A stretch of DNA of 64,000 nt from Rhynochetos jubatus (GCA_027574665.1 CM050650.1:101653086-101717085); one strand, 5' to 3'; positions 10,792 to 24,440 are shown, counted from the stretch's first letter. Made by a program: numbers and translations. The notes: generated by a model from the letters alone, not told the origin.

Positions 10792-12601
10792 CTGCAGCAT
10801 ATGAATTACAAGAGACAAAAGCACTTTTGGTAAAGCTGTACTGTTGTCCAAACCCAGCATGCCAGCTCTCTTTTCCTGAGAAACTGCCTTTTCTTTTCTA
10901 TTGTTCTCTTTCATGGAGAAGAGTTTTGATTCTACACATTTTCCTGTCTTAACAGAAGAAAAAAGACTGATTTCATTAGTAAAATTTATTAAAAAAGAGG
11001 AACAAAACCCCAAGAAATATAATATCATTGATTGATTTTGTCTTTTTATTGGAAGAAGTCTAGAGATTGCTGAGGTCTGCATTACTTGTTTTTGTTGGCA
11101 GGATCCACTGAAATAAGTCTTCACAATGAGTCCAGAATGTCCTGTTCATGGATTGTGCCAGCATTCATTATTGTTTCTTAACAGGTTGTAAATCAGTACT
11201 TCACATTTTCTTCTGTCCATTTCTTTTTCCTGGTCATTCATCTGCATTTTTTCAGTCTGTAGGCTGCAGTGATGTGTTTGCTCTAACTTGGAGACATGCT
11301 TTTTATTGTTTTATGAGATACAGCTTTTAGATATTTATTTTCTAGTGATATTGTAATAGCTTTATGCAACTATAAAGAATAACATTAGACTTTTAATAAA
11401 TAACACTAGTATTAAGAAAATACGGGGTTTACCAGAACTTATGGGCTAGATGAGGACAGTAATGATTGAAAACTATAATTTGATGCTTGTTTCCTATAGA
11501 ATTGGCAATAATACTAATTACCTTCTACAGCACAAAAAAATCAAAGGAGTTCAGAACTCGGTAGCTGTTTCAGTACTGAAGATGAGGTATGCTGCTGTAA
11601 TGAGATGAAAAAACTTTACGCCTGGCCATTTTAAATTTTTGTCTGGATAAACAAAACAAGTCAGATTTTTGTCACAAGTAATGGCGAGTTGGAAGTTTGT
11701 ATTGAAACCATGAACAACAGACTTCAGCACACAGAAGTCACACGAACGTTCAAGCAGTGGTCTAATTTAGTAGTGTGGAGAAAGAACAAAGGAATTTTGG
11801 GCATTTTTTCTGAAAAAGTTGGGAGAGGGGGCGGTGGGCAGGGGAATTAAAAAAGAGTTTGGTGGTCGTGCAAGCTCTCCAGACAGTTGGCAGACAGCAA
11901 AGAAGAATGAGGGACGTATCTCTCATTTTGGAAATAGTGTCACTGAGTTAACAGACTGCTATAGCTAAGATGCCAGTGCTGCTACTGTCAACATACTGCT
12001 TCTGTTTCTCAGGCTGCTTTGAAAGAAAGATTGGTCAGTTGTCTGCATACAGACCCCTGTGGTGCTTTTGAGATGCATTCAGTGATGCTGAGCTCCCAGG
12101 AGACTTCTATTGAATTGGGAGCGCAACACGCTGATACAGGTTAATAGAGCCCTGTGTATCTTCACTTGGAGTAACCTTGTATGCACCTGTGAGTGTAAAC
12201 GGGGTTCAATACTTTGCTATTTATATGCAGCAAAACTGGGGTTTTTTTCTTTGTTTTCAGGACATTTTGTGAAGGGTGACTAGTAATAAAAATTCTGTAG
12301 ACCAAATTGGTTTTTATTGACACTTCTACAACCCCTGTGCTTTCCCTGAGGAGTGAATGTTTTAACTTTCATTTTATCCTTTTGAAGATGAAGGAGATGC
12401 ATGGGCTATGGCAGGCCTGCAGAAGCTAAAAGCATTAACATTTATTTATGTGTTCAGCATAGATATGACTGCGTACATTCCACAGGCACAAAACTGAAAT
12501 GGCTAAGCCAGAAACATAGTTGCTGCAGATTGTTTTCATAGTTAATGGAAAAATACAGAGACACACTCAACCTTACACCTGAATCATGTTCTAAAGGTGT
12601 T

Positions 12602-12623
12602 CCCCCCCCCCCCCCCCCCCCCC
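12602..12623. repeat. Poly-C run (22 C)
   Basis: An uninterrupted cytosine run directly read from the sequence. Long C/G mononucleotide tracts are uncommon in vertebrate DNA and are prone to slippage and sequencing error, so its exact length should be treated as approximate. Confidence 0.9.
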
Positions 12624-13798
12624 ACTTCCTGATTAAAAAAAATGGCTAAGATGACTTTGATATTCCAGTTAAGTGCCTTACGACCATTAAGGATAAACAA
12701 GAACTATATTACCCTGGAAAGAAAATGGGACTATTTCCACTACCTAAGAATGTAAAGCATCAAGCTAAGTATTATTAAATATTTCTTTACTCTATATTCC
12801 CTGCTTTCTTTCATTACCTGTCCCATTTTCATGTCACAGTGTCTTTAATGTATACAGTTACTCAGGACATTGGTGTCTGGGCACTCTCTAGACACACTGT
12901 CCATTACTGCTGTATATTGGTGAAATATATCTTAATAGCTTTTCGCTTCACATCCATGAAGTATAGCTCTATAGTGTGGACTGAGAACGATAACTTTTGC
13001 AGAATGGGAATCTGTGGGAAAATGGGAAGTTTCTGTCCTTGCAATTATTTGTCAGGTTATTGAAAAAGTCTTTCTTCTAATATAATAAATACAAATAGAA
13101 TATATTTTTTGTTTTTAAGTTGTGGTTTGCTTTTTTTTTTTAAGAGTGACACTTGCATCAATATAGATATTCATCATCATTTTGGAAACTTTAGCAGCCC
13201 TGGTTTATGCAAAATTATTCATTTTCACTAATTTAGATGTAGAGTAACCGTGTGTTTCCTTTACAAAACAGTTTGTTTGCATACACAAATAATCGGTCAT
13301 AAATAAATGGTCATAGTTCTGTTTTCATGATGGTCTGTGATATATGTTTACTTTGAATTTTGACTTTATGGAAACCTTTTAAGTTTTACTGCCTTAAGGT
13401 TTTAAAATTTTGGGATGAGGAGTTTTGTCACTGAAATGCACTGTCCTAATGCTTAATAAACATTTCTTTAATCTCTTTAAAAAAGTTATGTAAGCTTAGG
13501 TGTAAACTCTTAGACTGTGCACAAATGGGTTTCCATCACCAACAGGAAGACAGTGGTAATGTTCTAATATGAAAATACTACTTGGGTGTTTTTTCAGTGG
13601 GAGCAGACAGAGTGAGCCTGGATCCATTCCCAAGTCGTGCTTTGAAGTCTTGAAGTCTATTTGAGCAACCCAGGTTGTGTGTAGCTTTTCACCAGCTGGC
13701 TACTAAGATAAATAATGGAACAAAAAGCATAATCAGAGGAAGGATGTTAGTAGGAAAGAAAAGTTCAAAATATGGGGCAATAGCACATGAAAATATTT

Positions 13799-13809
13799 CC
13801 CCCCCCCCC
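13799..13809. repeat. Poly-C run (11 C)
   Basis: A short C run followed by T5; a second such tract within 1.2 kb of the longer one. Confidence 0.85.
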
Positions 13810-14119
13810 TTTTTGAGAAATTATGATTATTTGGTGTGTAGGTTGTTGAGAGGAATTGGATTTTCCAATGAGATACACACACTACATAGTGAGTAAATAG
13901 AGACTAATGAAAGCTTAGCAAGCCAAAGAAACTGAGGCAAGTTAGACGTCTCATGCTATATCAGTGTCAGCGGTTTTAAACATTCCTAAAACTTCCTTAC
14001 GCTGTTTAGGTTAATTAGTTTGTCTAGGGAATATTTTCGAGTCTAATTTTACAAATAATTTGGTCTCTGATTTTTTTTTTTTGTAATGTATACATATTAT
14101 ACACTATGTATCTTCATAT

Positions 14120-14169
14120 ATATACATGTAGACATGTATATTTACGTGGAATATAGGCATATATTCCAC
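14120..14169. repeat. Two adjacent perfect inverted repeats
   Basis: First hairpin, 14120-14141: a 10-bp perfect stem with a 2-nt centre (arms atatacatgt and acatgtatat). Second hairpin, 14146-14169: a 10-bp perfect stem (gtggaatata and tatattccac) with the 4-nt loop ggca. Only four bases separate them. Confidence 0.95.
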
Positions 14170-17100
14170 TTAAAGACATTGGAATAGTAGAGAGCATCAT
14201 ATATTTGCCCTGTCCCCTGCAAGACCCCACGCCTCCTCACAGTAACTGCACCCTCATCGAAGTTGTTTCTGGAATATAATGCAGGGTGGGCTGAGAATAA
14301 GGGAGAACAAAAGAAAGAAAGAAAAAGGTGTGCAAAGCAAGCAGAGAGTGGGAGACTTGAGAACAGCAGACTTGAGAGGCTAATCCATAGCGGTATTTGA
14401 GGGATCCAGAGGGGAGAGTCTGCACGTAATACACTAAGCGAAGGAGTTGTACTCCCTCAGTACTGAGAGACAAGGTAGGTTATGAACACGTTCCTGTGGT
14501 CAGTCTCAGTTCTGAGTTCTCTTGTTGGAGTAGTCCCGGGTTCTAGTGTCTGTGGTAGTAAAGCCTTCCTCAAGAGGTGCTGTTTGTCAGCACAGGGGTG
14601 CCTGGTTTAAAGAGAAACTGTAGAAACATTTGCCTGAAAATACTGGTTCACTTAACTGCTTTGTCACAGGTCATTTCAGGCAGGGTGCCTGTGTGTGTAA
14701 AACCAGAGGAAGAATAGCACCTTGACTGAATGGAATTTTAATACAAGTGGCAGCATATGCCTTTGGTTGCGGTAGCTGAATAACTGTTGTAACAGATGCA
14801 TTTTAAAAAGTGTATTCCATGATGCAAGTTCTGTGGAGCAGGTTTTAATATTTAGGAGCCTTTCATGTTATTAACTGGTGTGACACAGGCAGCAATGATT
14901 CAATTATTTTTAGTTAAATATATTTTCATTTACATTTTGGCTCTTTATATAAAGTATATATAATGAACTAAATCTGGAAGATGTTATCATGCTGTTTTAT
15001 TCATAAGAAGAACAGACAAATGGAAGTGAATATTATGGAAATGTCGTTTAAAGTTCTGTTCTTCAGGCTTGTTCGTTCAGAATAACTCTATAAAGCTTGC
15101 ACATCGGGAATCGGTCAAAAATTTCAGAGATTTCTTTGGGATTTTCTTTTTCTAAAACCGTACATTCTCAGTTTAGCGTGGAGTTTAAAAGAAGAGTGAT
15201 GAATGATGCAATATGTGTTATATGGTGGGCCTATTTTAGGTAAAACAGCACAGTATGGCATTTACAGATCTTGAAATTGAAGATTTGGTCTCTACTAATG
15301 CTTTGCAGGATTTCTGTGGATTGCCCAACACTGAAAGATCAAAATATTAAATATATGAAGATAGCACTAGTTTTATTCATTGCTTTATGATTGTTGTTTG
15401 GAAGTACAGTGGTGATTTCAACTGAACTCCTGACATCTCTAAGATGTCCAGCACACCCTATGATGTTAATTAGCAAACTCTAGAATGAAAAAAAATGCAG
15501 AGTGACTTGCTTGTCTACAGATGCCAGACCACATGTAGTTTATGTAGTAACATGTGATTTGCACTTCCACCGTGCACACTGTATGCATACTTTTTCTCTG
15601 TTTTATGGAGAAAAGGCTCTTTTTAACACTGTCAGTCATTTGTAATTGATATTTAAACACAGCTGCTAGTGTTGATCCTGTTGTTGCTATAAAGACATAC
15701 ACCTGATGAAAACTTCCTCACTGGCTTATTCTCTTTGTGATGTGCTTGCATAATATTAACTTGCATGCATACCTTGGCACATCTGGAATTTGTGGTTTTC
15801 TGTGGATCATTGCAGTAATTTAACTCTATTAAAAATGTCAAGGTAATTTGGAAAAAAAAAAAGGTTTTTTATCATACTACAGGTAATGGCCAATTGCTGT
15901 ATAATACCAGTCAACGTAGCGCGAGACTATATAAATTTTAACACAAATGCTAAAGCAGTAATAAAAAAAAAAAAACAAAAAAACCCCAACATATTTGAGA
16001 AACTGTTGACTTCAAGAACCTAGCTATAATTCTGCTTACTTACAGGAAAAATGTTTAACTTCTGAAACGGCAGTCATGTTGTTTTGGAACTTTATTATAA
16101 AGAAAAAGTGCCTTATCAGTTTTCTGAAGTAAAGAAAGACTCATGCAAAAATAGTAGATAATGTTAGCTCAGGATGGTCGGCAGGTGCAGCTTCAGATGC
16201 TATAAAAATGCAAACATAACACACAAAAATAGAATTTTGTTCTTTTTATCTGAAAGTGCCACATAAAATCCTTGGTACATTACAAAAGGAACTGGCAGAG
16301 GTGTACGGTTTTCATTTATAAATATTATTCCAGCTTTCTGTCTCTCTAAAACTGCAAATAGATAATTAAAGTTTTATTTCTTTGCATGTGTTTAGAGGAA
16401 AGGAAAATTGTATACATTCATTCATATTAGCTATGGAGATGTTTATCACAGGTTTTTTTCTTGGGAACAAGACTCTTTCTGTTGGTGACCACATCAATGG
16501 CTTTGAATCTGCTGAACAGTTTCAAGCACATAGAGCAAGATTTTGGTCCAATTTTGGTCACAAATCCAAAATGCAGCACGACACAGGCTGCTGTGAAGAG
16601 GGGGGTTACCTCCAGCTCAACCAAACCCAACACAGTGCTACAGGTACAAACAGACACTGAGTTTCTGTGTTGTGAGAATTAGTGAGTGGTGAAGGGAAAA
16701 AAACCGAACTAACTACTCTCCCATATTTAATGTGAGCCAAACTTTACTATTCTGTCTGGCCAGTCAACCAGCCATGTACATGCTACAAAACCAGGCACAG
16801 GAACTGAGCATGCTGTAGACTGGGGGGGGATGAAGGGCAGTTGAGGAAGGAACCCCTAGGGGACAGCATCTTAGAGTTGTAAGTAGGGATGCAGAGCTGT
16901 CGGGCAAATACAAAGACCACATCCTACTCTGCAACTTCCTCAACATTTCTCACAGGGACTACCCAGATACGAGGTTTCAAAATTGCAGGATTTTGAGAAA
17001 CATATTTTCTATTTTGAATTTAAATGTAGGCCTCCCCTTTTCCACATTGTTGTTAAAACTGATAAATTAATTTAGCACAATAAAATTGTTAAACACTGAC

Positions 17101-18569
17101 CATATTATTTTTTTACCAGGGCAGGCAAACAAAATAGGCTGAAAAGATTTAACAGCTTATTGCCTCTAAAGCTGTATTTCTGCTTGCCCAGCTTTGAGTT
17201 GCATATTCCTGAACCTTCCTTTGCTTACTCTCCTGTTCAGTTTGCCAGTCTGATGTGAAGCTAAGCTAGAAAAAGTCTGAAGTGTGACTTGTATTCAGTC
17301 CAAAACAATGAAGAACTGCTTGGCCAGGAGCTGGCAAAGGTAGATGACCCTTTTCATATCAGCAAGCTGATTGGTCTAGGTTTAGATGAGCATGTTTAAG
17401 CCTTCTTTCTCAGCATACAGATGAACTGGCAATGCCAGGAGAACAAAACTAACACAGGAAGAGAGTGCGCAGTAATAGCTGTACAAGGAGATGGCTAGAT
17501 GATGTGAAGATGACAACCACACTTCGATGTCCAAGACAGCCAGGCTTCATAGGCATTCCATACAGTAGGTTGAGAAAGGTAAGTCCCTCCAGAGAGTGAT
17601 TTGAAGCATGTACATTAACATCTTCCTGGCATGCACATTATGATAAAAATCACTCTCTATAGAAAACTAGCTTGCTTTTGCTGATCCAAGGAGCTTAAGG
17701 AGACTAACCTCCTAACTTAAGTGTCTAAGAAGTTAGCCTGTCTGATATGCTCTCCAGTGTCTTTGAAAAATTTCTAACTGAATAAAATTAGATCTCATGG
17801 GTAAAGAATAGAAGATCATAATCTGATGAGTGTATGTTCAGAAGAGCCAAGAATCTGAATGAGCTAGCAATGCAAAGTGATATCCAAAAGCATAAAGATT
17901 AAAAAATATAATCATTTTAAAGCACATTCTCCTTGCACCAAATAAATGTTGTCAGAGGGTTAATTTTTCCAAGACCATGCAGCCACATGTCTGTCTTTTC
18001 CTGAAGATATTGTTGCAATCCTTTGTCATTATTAGCATTTTGACCCCTTTTCTACTGGAGATTTAACCTAACCATAAACTTACACCACTGTGAAAGGAAT
18101 AGGGGGAAGGTTTTTGTCACTCTGCAGTTCTACCTCTGATCTTTACAATGTTATTGACCAGTAGGAGACTTAACTGGGCACTCATGAACAAATGGTCTGT
18201 GAGTCACATGGTGTGTAGAATGGTTTCATTGCCACTTACCAAAAAAACAGTGGTGTTGAAATTGCTAACAACCTTGGTGATCTGGGGGGATCTGTGATTT
18301 AAACAGCAAAATATGGCAGAATGTTTTTCATGTTTTCATTACATCTTTTTCTAGCTCCTTGCATATTCTCACACTCCGTGCTTCAAAGTCTTTGAAAGCA
18401 GATGTGTTGAAAGATGGTAACAGTAACCAATAACTAAAAGGTAGGAGCCCTGTGAAGCAGACCAAACTGCTTTATGGCAGATGTGACAGCAGCAGGCTTT
18501 ACTTCCATTAGTTTCATAGATACTATCTTCCAATAAAGACTTGACTAAATTAAATTACTTAGTTAACAC

Positions 18570-19619
18570 TGTATTGGGTTTGTGTGTAAAGGTTTTGGCA
18601 GCAGTAGGGGCTACAGGGGTGGCTTCTGTGAGAAGCTGATGGAAGCGTCCCCTGTGTCTGATGGAGCCAATGTCAGCCGGCTCCGAGATGGACCTGCTGC
18701 TGGCCAAGGCCGAGCACATCAGCGATGGTGGTAGCACCTCTGGGATAAAGGTTTGAGAAGGGGAAAAAAAACTGAAGATGGGGGTAATTTGCAGCAGAGA
18801 GAGAGAGAGCAAGATACGAGAGAAGCAACTCTGCAGACCCCCAGATTAATGGAGAAGGAGGGGGAGAAGGTGCTGCAGGGGCTGGAGCAGAGATTCCCCA
18901 ACAGCCTGTGGTGCAGACCATGGTGAGGCCAGCTGTGTCCTGCAGCCATGGAGGGTCAAGGTGGAGCAGAGACCCACCTGCCACCTGGGGAGGACCCCAT
19001 GCCAGAGCAGGGGGATGCCTGAAGGAGGCTGTGACCCCGTGGGAAGCCCTCACTGGAGCAGGCTCCTGACAGGAGCTGTGACCCTGTGGAGAGTGGAACC
19101 CAGGCTGGAGCAGGTTTGCTGGCAGGACTTATGACCGTGGGGGAGACCCACGCTGAAGTAGGCTGCTCCTGAAGGACTGCACTCCATGGGAGGGACCCAC
19201 GTTGGAGCAGGGGTAGAGTGTAAGAAGTTCTCCCCTGAGGAGGAAGGAGCAGTAGAGACAATGGGCAACCGGCTGACCGCAACCCCCATTCCTTTTCCCC
19301 CTGTGCCACTCGTAGGGAGGAGATAGAGAAATCAGGAGTGAAGTTGATCCCAGGGAAGAAGGGAGGGATGGGGGGAACATGTATTAAGAGATTAGGTTTT
19401 AGTTCTCTTTTGTTCTGATTTGATTGGCAACAAAGTAAATTAATTTTTCCCCAACTGGAGTCTGTTTTGCCCATGAGTAACTGCTAAGTGATCTCTCCCT
19501 GCCCTTATCTCGACCCACGAACCTTTCCTTACATTTTCCCTGCCTTGTCCAGCTGAGGAGGGCAGTGACAGAGCAGCTTTGGTGAGCACCTGACCTCCAG
19601 CCAGGGTCAGCCCACCACA
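18570..19619 (+). mobile_element. Solo LTR of an avian endogenous retrovirus (about 1 kb)
   Basis: Starts TGTATTGGGTTTGTGTG followed by aaggttttggcagcag, and ends with agggtcagcccaccaca, matching the boundaries of a widespread bird LTR family. The middle (about 18900-19210) is a GC-rich string of degenerate units built around 'ggagcagg...tgtgaccc...ggagacccac'. The last 200 bp contain ttatctcgacccacgaacct and agctgaggagggcagtgac. The long minus-strand frames here (for example 18956-19474) are antisense shadows of the GC-rich LTR. I could not find a matching target duplication at the two ends. No retroviral genes adjoin it. Confidence 0.9.
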
Positions 19620-22600
19620 TAGCAATGTTACAATTACTAGTTATAAATAGCATCAGTGGGTTTTTTCTTCAAACTAAGTCAAATTTGTCAGTAAAGAGAA
19701 CTTTTGAGTCCTAAATCCTATTACTTTGGAAAACATAGCTTAATTTATTTAATTTCCTGTATTTAAAACTAGAAAAAAAATTCATTTTCTACAACCTCAC
19801 AGATTTTCACAATTCAGTTAATGACTATTTGAGAAATAATATATACATACTCTTCATTTTTTGATGCATGGAAGAACTATTCCAGTAGAAAAAAATCCTC
19901 TTAAACTTGACAATACATCAGCTGCAAAGATTCTGTGTTGTACCTAGGTCTCTGTCCTTGCACAGAGTGTCTTACAAAGTTACAACTTAGTCCAAATGTT
20001 TGCTTTTAATAATATTTTTTTTTCCTTTTGTCAAAGCCTATGCTCTCCTTCCTTGGAGCAAAGTCATAGTGCAGGGTGTTAAGATAGTGTAGCTTCATAC
20101 GTAGTTTTCAGTGCTCCCACTAACTAGCCACAGAAAAGCTTTCAGGTCTTTTGAAACCCAGGTGTTCTGTGGCAGGCGTGGGTCTGACACAAGGGCTAGA
20201 CAGGTTGGTTCCTGAATTACTAAGAGCACCTAGCAGTTTCTGTAGTCTCATACACAGCTAGCAAGGAAGGACAGGTGTCTAATCCGGGTGAATTCGACTA
20301 CCATTGAGAGGTTCATCACAGCATTTACAGGAATTAAGTTAAATAATAAAAAGCTATCATCCTAAACCCTGTTTCACATAGACTTTAGGTGGAAACAGAT
20401 GGCTATTTCAGGTATTTCGGTATACATGAATCTAAACAGGCTTGATTTTATTTTAAAATTTTGGATATTTTTGAAATAATTGATGGACAGTTTTAACTTA
20501 TTTTGCCTGCAACTTTAAAAATGCTGTTTTTTCATTAAAACTGTTTCTGCAAAACAACAAAAATTGATCTTCACAAATTGATGTAGGAAAAGTACTATAA
20601 AACCCTCTTGAATTGATAACTCCATTTACTTAAATCCACATATTTATCACTGTTTAAAATGTCATTGGAACATGCTAGGGAAGCATTTGGGAGAAGAATA
20701 TCTCGGAAGTTTTTATAGCTGTAGAAACGTACAGCTCAAAAAGACCAAAAAAGCACAATAATCTATTATCTATTTACAGGGGGTTTCATTCTACCTACTA
20801 TGTGGACAGTCAATTTCTTGTTCTGAGTTAACAAAGGGGTAATAATTAAATTTCACACTTAATTCCATTATCTGCTGATCTGCTCTGTGTCCTAGAGTGC
20901 ATACGAGTTTCCAGAATGGGTGAATTTGAAATACCTCAGACAATTGTAAACTACTGAATATGGCTTTTCGTAGACATTCAAAATCACAGCAGATAACAAA
21001 TAGGTTACAGAAACATGTAAAATAAGTCTGCAAGGGAATCAAAGAAGTTATATAGGCCTTTCCATGATCCAAGAGGAAGCACTAAATGTATGCGCTAGGA
21101 AATGCTCACCTCATCATTTTTAAATTTACAGTCTCATTCCGCTTTTGAGTCGCTTCTGTATGGAAGGGTTTTCTAATATCTTAATTGTTCCTCCATAATT
21201 TAAACTTAGGTCTTCCTGTGCTATGTGCACTCACAGTAGAGAATGAATTATGATGATTCAGAGCTCTGGGTTGCTGGCAATTGTTACTGTTTTCCATCAG
21301 AACTTCTTTCTTTGAGCCATGTCACCACACTTTTTCTTTGCATTTTGTAAATCCTCTAGTCTCGATTTGTCATTGAGCATCCCATGTGAAACAGTGTCAA
21401 TACTATATTAGATTGAAAATACAACTTTACCATTTGTTTCCTACCTACAAAGACTTTTGCTCCCTGAGGTAAAGAAAATTGTACTTTATGCAATGCATTT
21501 GTATAATTACTGGTCATTTATTGGAAGTCCCTATCAAATTTTGGACTTCAGTGTCTTAGATGCTGCATGAATATATATTTCAGAAAAAAAAAACTTGGTT
21601 CAGATGTTTTAAACAGATGACAAAGATAAACAAAGAAGCAGAAAACCAGATGCAGAACAGGGAAATTGTGCCCTATGCTGTGTAGGTCAGTAGCAGGGCT
21701 AGGAAGCTGCGAGTGAGCTGGTCTGTTAAGGTGTTACGCACAACAGTGCTTCCGTTCCGTGGCTCTTTTCAAACTGATAGGGTTGTCTTCTGTGAAGAAT
21801 AAATAACAGCTAAGATGCATCGAGTTGAGTTAATGTTACTGAGATAACCTTAACATCTGCTTTCACTTTTTGCTTTCTCAGAATATTTGAAGTATGCTGC
21901 AAAATTCAACATGCTTCTGCTTTATGGCCTTGCTCTTTATTTGTTTTCTGAAGGTGCCAAATGATCAGAAGATGGTGAATAGAGAACAGCATGGGAACAA
22001 AGCTTCTAGGTCATTTTTAACACGAGGCCAAAATGTTCCACCAGTCATTATACAAAATGTTTTTTTAGATATGAAAGCACTCGTCCTAGGCAGTAGAGAT
22101 GAGTAAGAAAGACATATTCTGGAGATAAATTATTGTCAGATTGCTGCTGAGAGCAGTGCAAGGGACAGCACTGAGAGGTGACTGGGGCACGGCTCAAGTC
22201 AGGATGCTGAATGGGACGGAGAAGGGAATAGGTCTGCAGTCGGAAAATGCAGAGAGCAGAAGCCAGAGGCAGCCCACAGTACTGAGGGGTTGTACTGTGC
22301 CCTGTCAGAGTGGTCACCTTTAATCCTATAGAGAGGTATTGATATACCTCCTGGCAATTGTGAGATTCCTCTCTGATTCGTGTACTGTGCAGAGTATTCT
22401 TTCTAAGGCTCCATCTTCTACCATTTACCCTGTTTCTTTATTCTCTGTTACACTCTTGAGGAAATGCTGACACCATTTCACAGAAACAGAGAAAATACTT
22501 CTCTGGCCAGGGTTGAAGAGGAGGGGAGGGAGTTTGAATTGGTGCCAGAAAAGAGAGAATTATCTTTTTAGCATTGAGAGTTACCACAAGATACCTGAAG

Positions 22601-24440
22601 TTAAATCTTTTCCTTTCTCAAAGGGCTTATTTAAACAAAACTCTCCAAGCAGAAATGGATGTCTTTAATGAAAGCAGAATATTTATGTTGTTGTCCTTTC
22701 TTCCCAGCATTTTTCTCTCTTTGGAGTTCACAGGGGAAAGGGGAAACTGGCAAATCCTTTGAAGGGAGATCACTTACTACAGAAAGTGCAGGATATGAAG
22801 CTAGAAGGAAATATGTCCCTTACTAATCTGAACAAAACTGTGGTAGGGTAGATCTAAGAGATTATTTATAATCTCTTCTAGATGAGAACTAAGTGCCAAG
22901 GTAGTAAAATTTTGTCAGAAGACTGTTGCAGTTTTCTGAAGAGTAATGAACCTATATTTCCCTTCAGATTACCGTTATAGCGATTTGCACTGTGGACAGC
23001 CTACCTACTTTTTTTTATTTGGTATGTGGCTTTCTTATTGTCCTAAAATAACTATGGTATCAATATGAAGTTTTAGATAGTTGCTATATTTTACTTTATT
23101 CATAGCTCTATATTTGATGGGAGTGAAGTGATTTTTGCATTGGTTTGATTTTATACAGCACATTAAGGTTCCCATGGAAAGTAAGTGCTGTAAAAATGTT
23201 AAGTATTTTGATGAGAAAATCAAACAAAATAGAATTTTTCACTTCACTTTGTTGTCTGTTTTCATCTTAAAGTGGGGAAACTACAAAGGAGACCAGGGGG
23301 AGAGCCAAAGGCCCCTGGAATGGCAGTCCTTTGTACAAAGAGTTGTCATGCTTGTTGGCATCTCAAGTTGTGAAATTACTGACTTGATAAACATACTGAA
23401 GTCTGGCTTACTGCCAAGTGTTAGCGTTGAGATGTGGAGCAAACCAGGCATATGCATCTCCTCTGTGACGTGATAAAGACTACATGAAGTTGAGGTCTTA
23501 TCCACCAGATCTGGGCCATGTCCTGGGAGAAACAGTCTGTAGTGAAAGTGTTAGACCATTATTCTGGAACTAACACTGTTGTTGTCATATCTGAATAATA
23601 AAATGTTAAACTTAAAAGGAACAGGTTTGCGGTAACAAATTTGTACTAATTTAAAAAAAAAAAATCTGTCTGAACAAATGAAATTTGTTGAGTCTTTTTT
23701 CTCCACAATTTATTTGTGTGAGTTTTATTTTGAAATATTAGTTCTATGACCATGCACAGGTAAGAAAAAATGGACTTTTGTTTATTACAGATTATGAAAA
23801 CTGCAAAATTTGCAAAATTTTTATTGTCATCTCTTGATACTTTATCCACATTTTGAGCCGTTTCTTGTATCTCTCCTTTCATACAAAAGAAAATCTGTTC
23901 TGTCTAGAGAATACTAACCACTGATTTTCATATGAAAAATTGTCAATTTAGGTATAGTCAGAACTCTTGATTCTGTACAGCCTCAAAATACAGATTTGTT
24001 AATTCTTTCTTTTCTTTTCCCTTATGAAGTGGAGAGCTCTTCTCACAGCAAGCTTTTAAATACCTAGCAGTGTTTCTTTCATTTTGCTAGAAACACTTCT
24101 GAAGTTCGAAGCATCTAAGATATCAGTAAAGATGCTTACTATGATTATTTTTTAAATCTTTCATAATTTGCATCTACAATACATGAGGCAGAAGAATTTC
24201 AGCTAAAAAGAAGCCCATATATATTAGGAGTGCAGTTGAAGGACATTTTTCTGAAGGTGTTGCATGGTCATTGCAGATTGTTGATCATGCATGCTCAGAC
24301 AGAAATTTCCTACTAAAAGATGCTATGCAGTGATTTCACAAAATATAACACTGTTGTAGTCAAAGTGCATTTATTTGTCCCAATGTTTAGACACAAAGTT
24401 CCTTCTGGATCTTCCTTCTGTTGCAAAACAGTTACAAACA
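19620..24440. other. Unique AT-rich non-coding DNA
   Basis: No family recognised. A GC-richer, repeat-like patch at about 22130-22320 resembles no element I can name. Short open frames on both strands (for example 23135-23473, plus strand, 112 codons) lack domains or exon context. Confidence 0.55.

Larger units (their letters stand above)
10792..18569. other. Long repeat-poor unique DNA
   Basis: This stretch of nearly 8 kb has no recognised transposable element. It contains a 22-C run (12602-12623), an 11-C run (13799-13809), two adjacent hairpins (14120-14169), a short GAAA repeat (about 14310-14325) and A runs near 15850 and 15961. Slightly GC-richer patches lie at 16490-16950 and 17150-17600 without an assignable identity. 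The minus-strand frame 10666-11124 (152 codons) starts in unique DNA and runs into the solo LTR; I do not regard it as a gene. Confidence 0.55.

Noticed and set aside
10666-11124. Minus-strand open frame of 152 codons, the longest outside obvious repeats
   Set aside because: Its 3' part lies inside the solo LTR at 10191-10791, and it has no recognisable domain, promoter or splice context. A chance frame is more likely.
13925-13950. Short similarity to a tRNA-derived SINE core (gaaactgaggcaagtta)
   Set aside because: Only about a dozen bases match and the flanks do not continue the similarity.
18956-19474. Minus-strand open frame of 172 codons
   Set aside because: Antisense shadow of the GC-rich LTR at 18570-19619; low-complexity S/P/L-rich translation.
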